A stretch of 42,985 bases of DNA from CALBRZ01 sp964511065 (GTDB taxonomy: Bacteria > Planctomycetota > Planctomycetia > Pirellulales > S012-138): positions 1 to 42,985 of the forward strand of contig CAZEEG010000044.1 of NCBI GenBank assembly GCA_964511065.1, read 5' to 3'. Both the position numbers and the translations under genes were made by a program. A model generated the notes under the pieces. It was not told the DNA's origin. It saw only the letters and a list, made by a program, of their open reading frames with translations, and ran no database searches. The stretch's first letter is position 1, and each line of letters starts with the position of its first letter. Positions 41,450 to 42,985 of this stretch are shown here, in pieces.

Positions 41450-42061
41450 ATGTCTGACGAGGATTCCGTCACCATTTGGATTCGGCAGCTTAAAGTTGGT
41501 GACGCCGAGGCCGCCGAACAGCTTTGGAATCGGTACTTTGCGCGGCTGGTCCGGCTGGCGCAAAAGCGGTTGGTAGGGACGCCCCGCCAAATGGCCGATG
41601 AAGAAGACGTCGCCCTCAGTGCGTTCAACAGCGTATGCATGCGGGCGGCCGAGGGCAAGTTTCCCAAACTCGACGATCGACAGGACTTATGGCGACTGCT
41701 GGTGACGATCACCGTTCGCAAAGCCCTGGCCCAGCGAAAGTACGCCAATCGCCAGAAGCGCAAACCGACCGGCGCGGCCGAAATGGGCCTTGCGCAGGCC
41801 GACGACGGCGTGGACGCCTTGCAGCAAGTGATGGGGGATGAACCTTCGCCCGACCTGGCCGCCCAAATGGCCGAAGACTGCCGCCGGTTGATGGATCAAC
41901 TGGACGACCCGCAGTTGCGCAAGGTCACCCAATGGAAGCTCGAAGGATACACCAACCAGGAAATTGCGGGCCGCATGGGCACGGTGGTCCGCACCGTCGA
42001 ACGCAAGCTCCAGCGTATCCGCCTGATATGGTCGACGGCCCTGGAGGTCCAGGAATTGTAG
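41450..42061 (+). CDS. ECF sigma factor of the planctomycete-expanded Sigma70_ECF family
   Basis: A 203-residue factor of the ECF group that is greatly expanded in Planctomycetes. Region 2: VTIWIRQLKVGDAEAAEQLW, FARLVRLAQKRL, MADEEDVALSAFNSVCMRAA. Region 4: DDPQLRKVTQWKLEGYTNQE, then IAGRMGTVVRTVERKLQRIR. The start is the ATG at 41450 with GAGGAAGGG in front; the frame extends upstream to 41351 but that part is not protein-like. No anti-sigma gene follows. Members often lie near Ser/Thr kinase genes, but none is seen here. Confidence 0.88.
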   Translation: MSDEDSVTIWIRQLKVGDAEAAEQLWNRYFARLVRLAQKRLVGTPRQMADEEDVALSAFNSVCMRAAEGKFPKLDDRQDLWRLLVTITVRKALAQRKYANRQKRKPTGAAEMGLAQADDGVDALQQVMGDEPSPDLAAQMAEDCRRLMDQLDDPQLRKVTQWKLEGYTNQEIAGRMGTVVRTVERKLQRIRLIWSTALEVQEL

Positions 42062-42099
42062 CGGCCCCGGCGCTGCGGCACGTCCTGGTTCTTAGGGCG

Positions 42100-42870
42100 C
42101 TAATCCCCGCACATTTCCACGGCCTGGTCCACCAGCGTTTCGATGGCGCGCCGGTACGGTTTGTGGCTGAGCGACTCGTCGTTGTGGCCGCCGGTCAGAT
42201 CGCAAAACGCCTTGGGCTCCGGGGCCGCTTCGTACAACCGCCGGCTCATCTGATACGGGACGAACTCATCTTCCGGGCTGTGGGCAAACAGCTTGGGCAC
42301 CGTGACGTGGCGTACCTCGTCCAGGGCATTGTAGGTTTCGGTCCGCAGCGCGCGGCGGATGATAAAGTCCGGATACCAGGTGACCCGCCGCGCCATTTCT
42401 TCCAAGCTGGTGAAGCCCGACTCGGCAATCAGCCCCGCCACTGCCGCGTTGGCCGCGACATGGATCGCGACGGCACTCCCCAGCGAACGGCCCCAGACGA
42501 TGATCGGCCAGCGGTCATGGCCGGAGCTGACCAGCCAGGCGTGCGCGGCCAGGGCATCAGCATAGATGCCTACCTGGTGCGGCCGGCCGGCGCTGCGGCC
42601 ATATCCGCGGTAGTCGAACAACCAAAAATTGCAGCGCAGGTACTCCAGCGCCGCGGCGATGGGCGCCCAACTGGCCACATTCTCACCGTTGGCATGGCAG
42701 ATCATGATGGTCGCCCTGGCAGCGGGATGCGGAATCCACCAACCGGTCAGCGCGCAACCATCGCCGCTGCTGAAACGAATATCTTCATACGCCGTGCCGA
42801 ACTCGTCCGGCGTGGCGTCAATCGTCCGTAACGCTGGATAGATGAACTGTCGGGCAAGCCACTGGAACAT
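42100..42870 (-). CDS. Alpha/beta hydrolase
   Basis: A 256-residue alpha/beta-fold hydrolase. The oxyanion region is ATIMICHANGENVASW (54-69), WLFDYRGYGRSAG (83-95) follows, and the nucleophile elbow is GRSLGSA (127-133) with Ser129. The acid is Asp201 in SPEDEFVP and the base is His229 in TGGHND. The pattern resembles BEM46/YhfR-like serine hydrolases that lie at membranes; the N-terminal FQWLARQFIYPAL may be a short membrane-associated helix. Substrate unknown. Start at the ATG at 42868-42870. It is convergent with the sigma gene. Confidence 0.86.
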   Translation of the reverse strand: MFQWLARQFIYPALRTIDATPDEFGTAYEDIRFSSGDGCALTGWWIPHPAARATIMICHANGENVASWAPIAAALEYLRCNFWLFDYRGYGRSAGRPHQVGIYADALAAHAWLVSSGHDRWPIIVWGRSLGSAVAIHVAANAAVAGLIAESGFTSLEEMARRVTWYPDFIIRRALRTETYNALDEVRHVTVPKLFAHSPEDEFVPYQMSRRLYEAAPEPKAFCDLTGGHNDESLSHKPYRRAIETLVDQAVEMCGD

Positions 42871-42985
42871 AGGGTGACAAAGTATCAATAGATCGGATGT
42901 TTTTGATGGTTGTGCCGCTAATGTCCATTTGTCGAACGATCGGTGCCGCAAGACTTTCGTATTCCATCGCAATTGGCCACATTTC

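Noticed and set aside
41316..41576. Met-rich 86-codon frame overlapping the start of the second sigma gene
   Set aside because: TTG start, out of frame with the sigma gene, and the overlap would cover its ribosome binding site; no independent support.
1..42985. CRISPR arrays, tRNA and rRNA genes
   Set aside because: I saw no regularly spaced repeats and no tRNA-like T-arm/acceptor combination or rRNA sequence on either strand; a covariance-model scan would settle this.

Overview
This window looks like a chromosomal stretch from a Planctomycetota bacterium, probably Pirellulales-like. The evidence is the high GC content, paired DUF1549/DUF1553 and DUF1501 genes, several ECF sigma factors next to small one-pass membrane proteins, an HTTM protein, a DUF4838 protein and a very large secreted polysaccharide-lyase-like protein. 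A 100-base run of N at 12832-12931 marks a scaffold join.

Layout. 1-5400: a secreted DUF4838 protein (-), diverging from a two-gene HTTM membrane unit (+), then a small secreted EF-hand protein (-). 5686-8014: murC and murB overlap, a direct sign of peptidoglycan precursor synthesis. 8015-10365: a decayed island. It holds a truncated glycosyltransferase-like N-terminus, a gene broken across three reading frames, and the C-terminal part of an IS66-family transposase, all on the minus strand. 10366-12737: an SppA-type signal peptide peptidase (+) and a prenyltransferase-beta-repeat protein (-), separated by two copies of a palindromic repeat. 13297-19817: an apparent operon of ECF sigma factor, membrane anti-sigma-like protein, secreted coiled-coil protein, DUF1549/DUF1553 protein with a haem-like motif and Tat-exported DUF1501 protein. 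It is closed by a strong terminator.

19944-29580 is mainly housekeeping: a degenerate receiver protein (-), class II fructose-bisphosphate aldolase, ribosomal protein L25, peptidyl-tRNA hydrolase, S6, SSB, L9 (without the usual S18 gene), a NagA-like deacetylase, and the fatty-acid pair acpP-fabF. A dyad-rich region lies in front of acpP. 29973-36610: a secreted SGNH hydrolase, a class IV aminotransferase (-), and a 1,492-residue exo-rhamnogalacturonan-lyase-like protein with a C-terminal LamG-like domain. 36698-42870: NAD-dependent epimerase, UDP-glucuronate decarboxylase, NIF3-like protein and a coupled sigma/membrane-protein pair (all -), a second ECF sigma factor (+) and an alpha/beta hydrolase (-).

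Most genes are intact and easily assigned, so the window is largely ordinary. The parts that repay a second look are the decayed island, the acpP upstream region, the sigma-controlled cytochrome-like operon, the missing rpsR, the unusual substitutions in Pth and MurC/MurB, and the giant lyase-like protein. I found no tRNA, rRNA or CRISPR array, and no convincing wholly new system.
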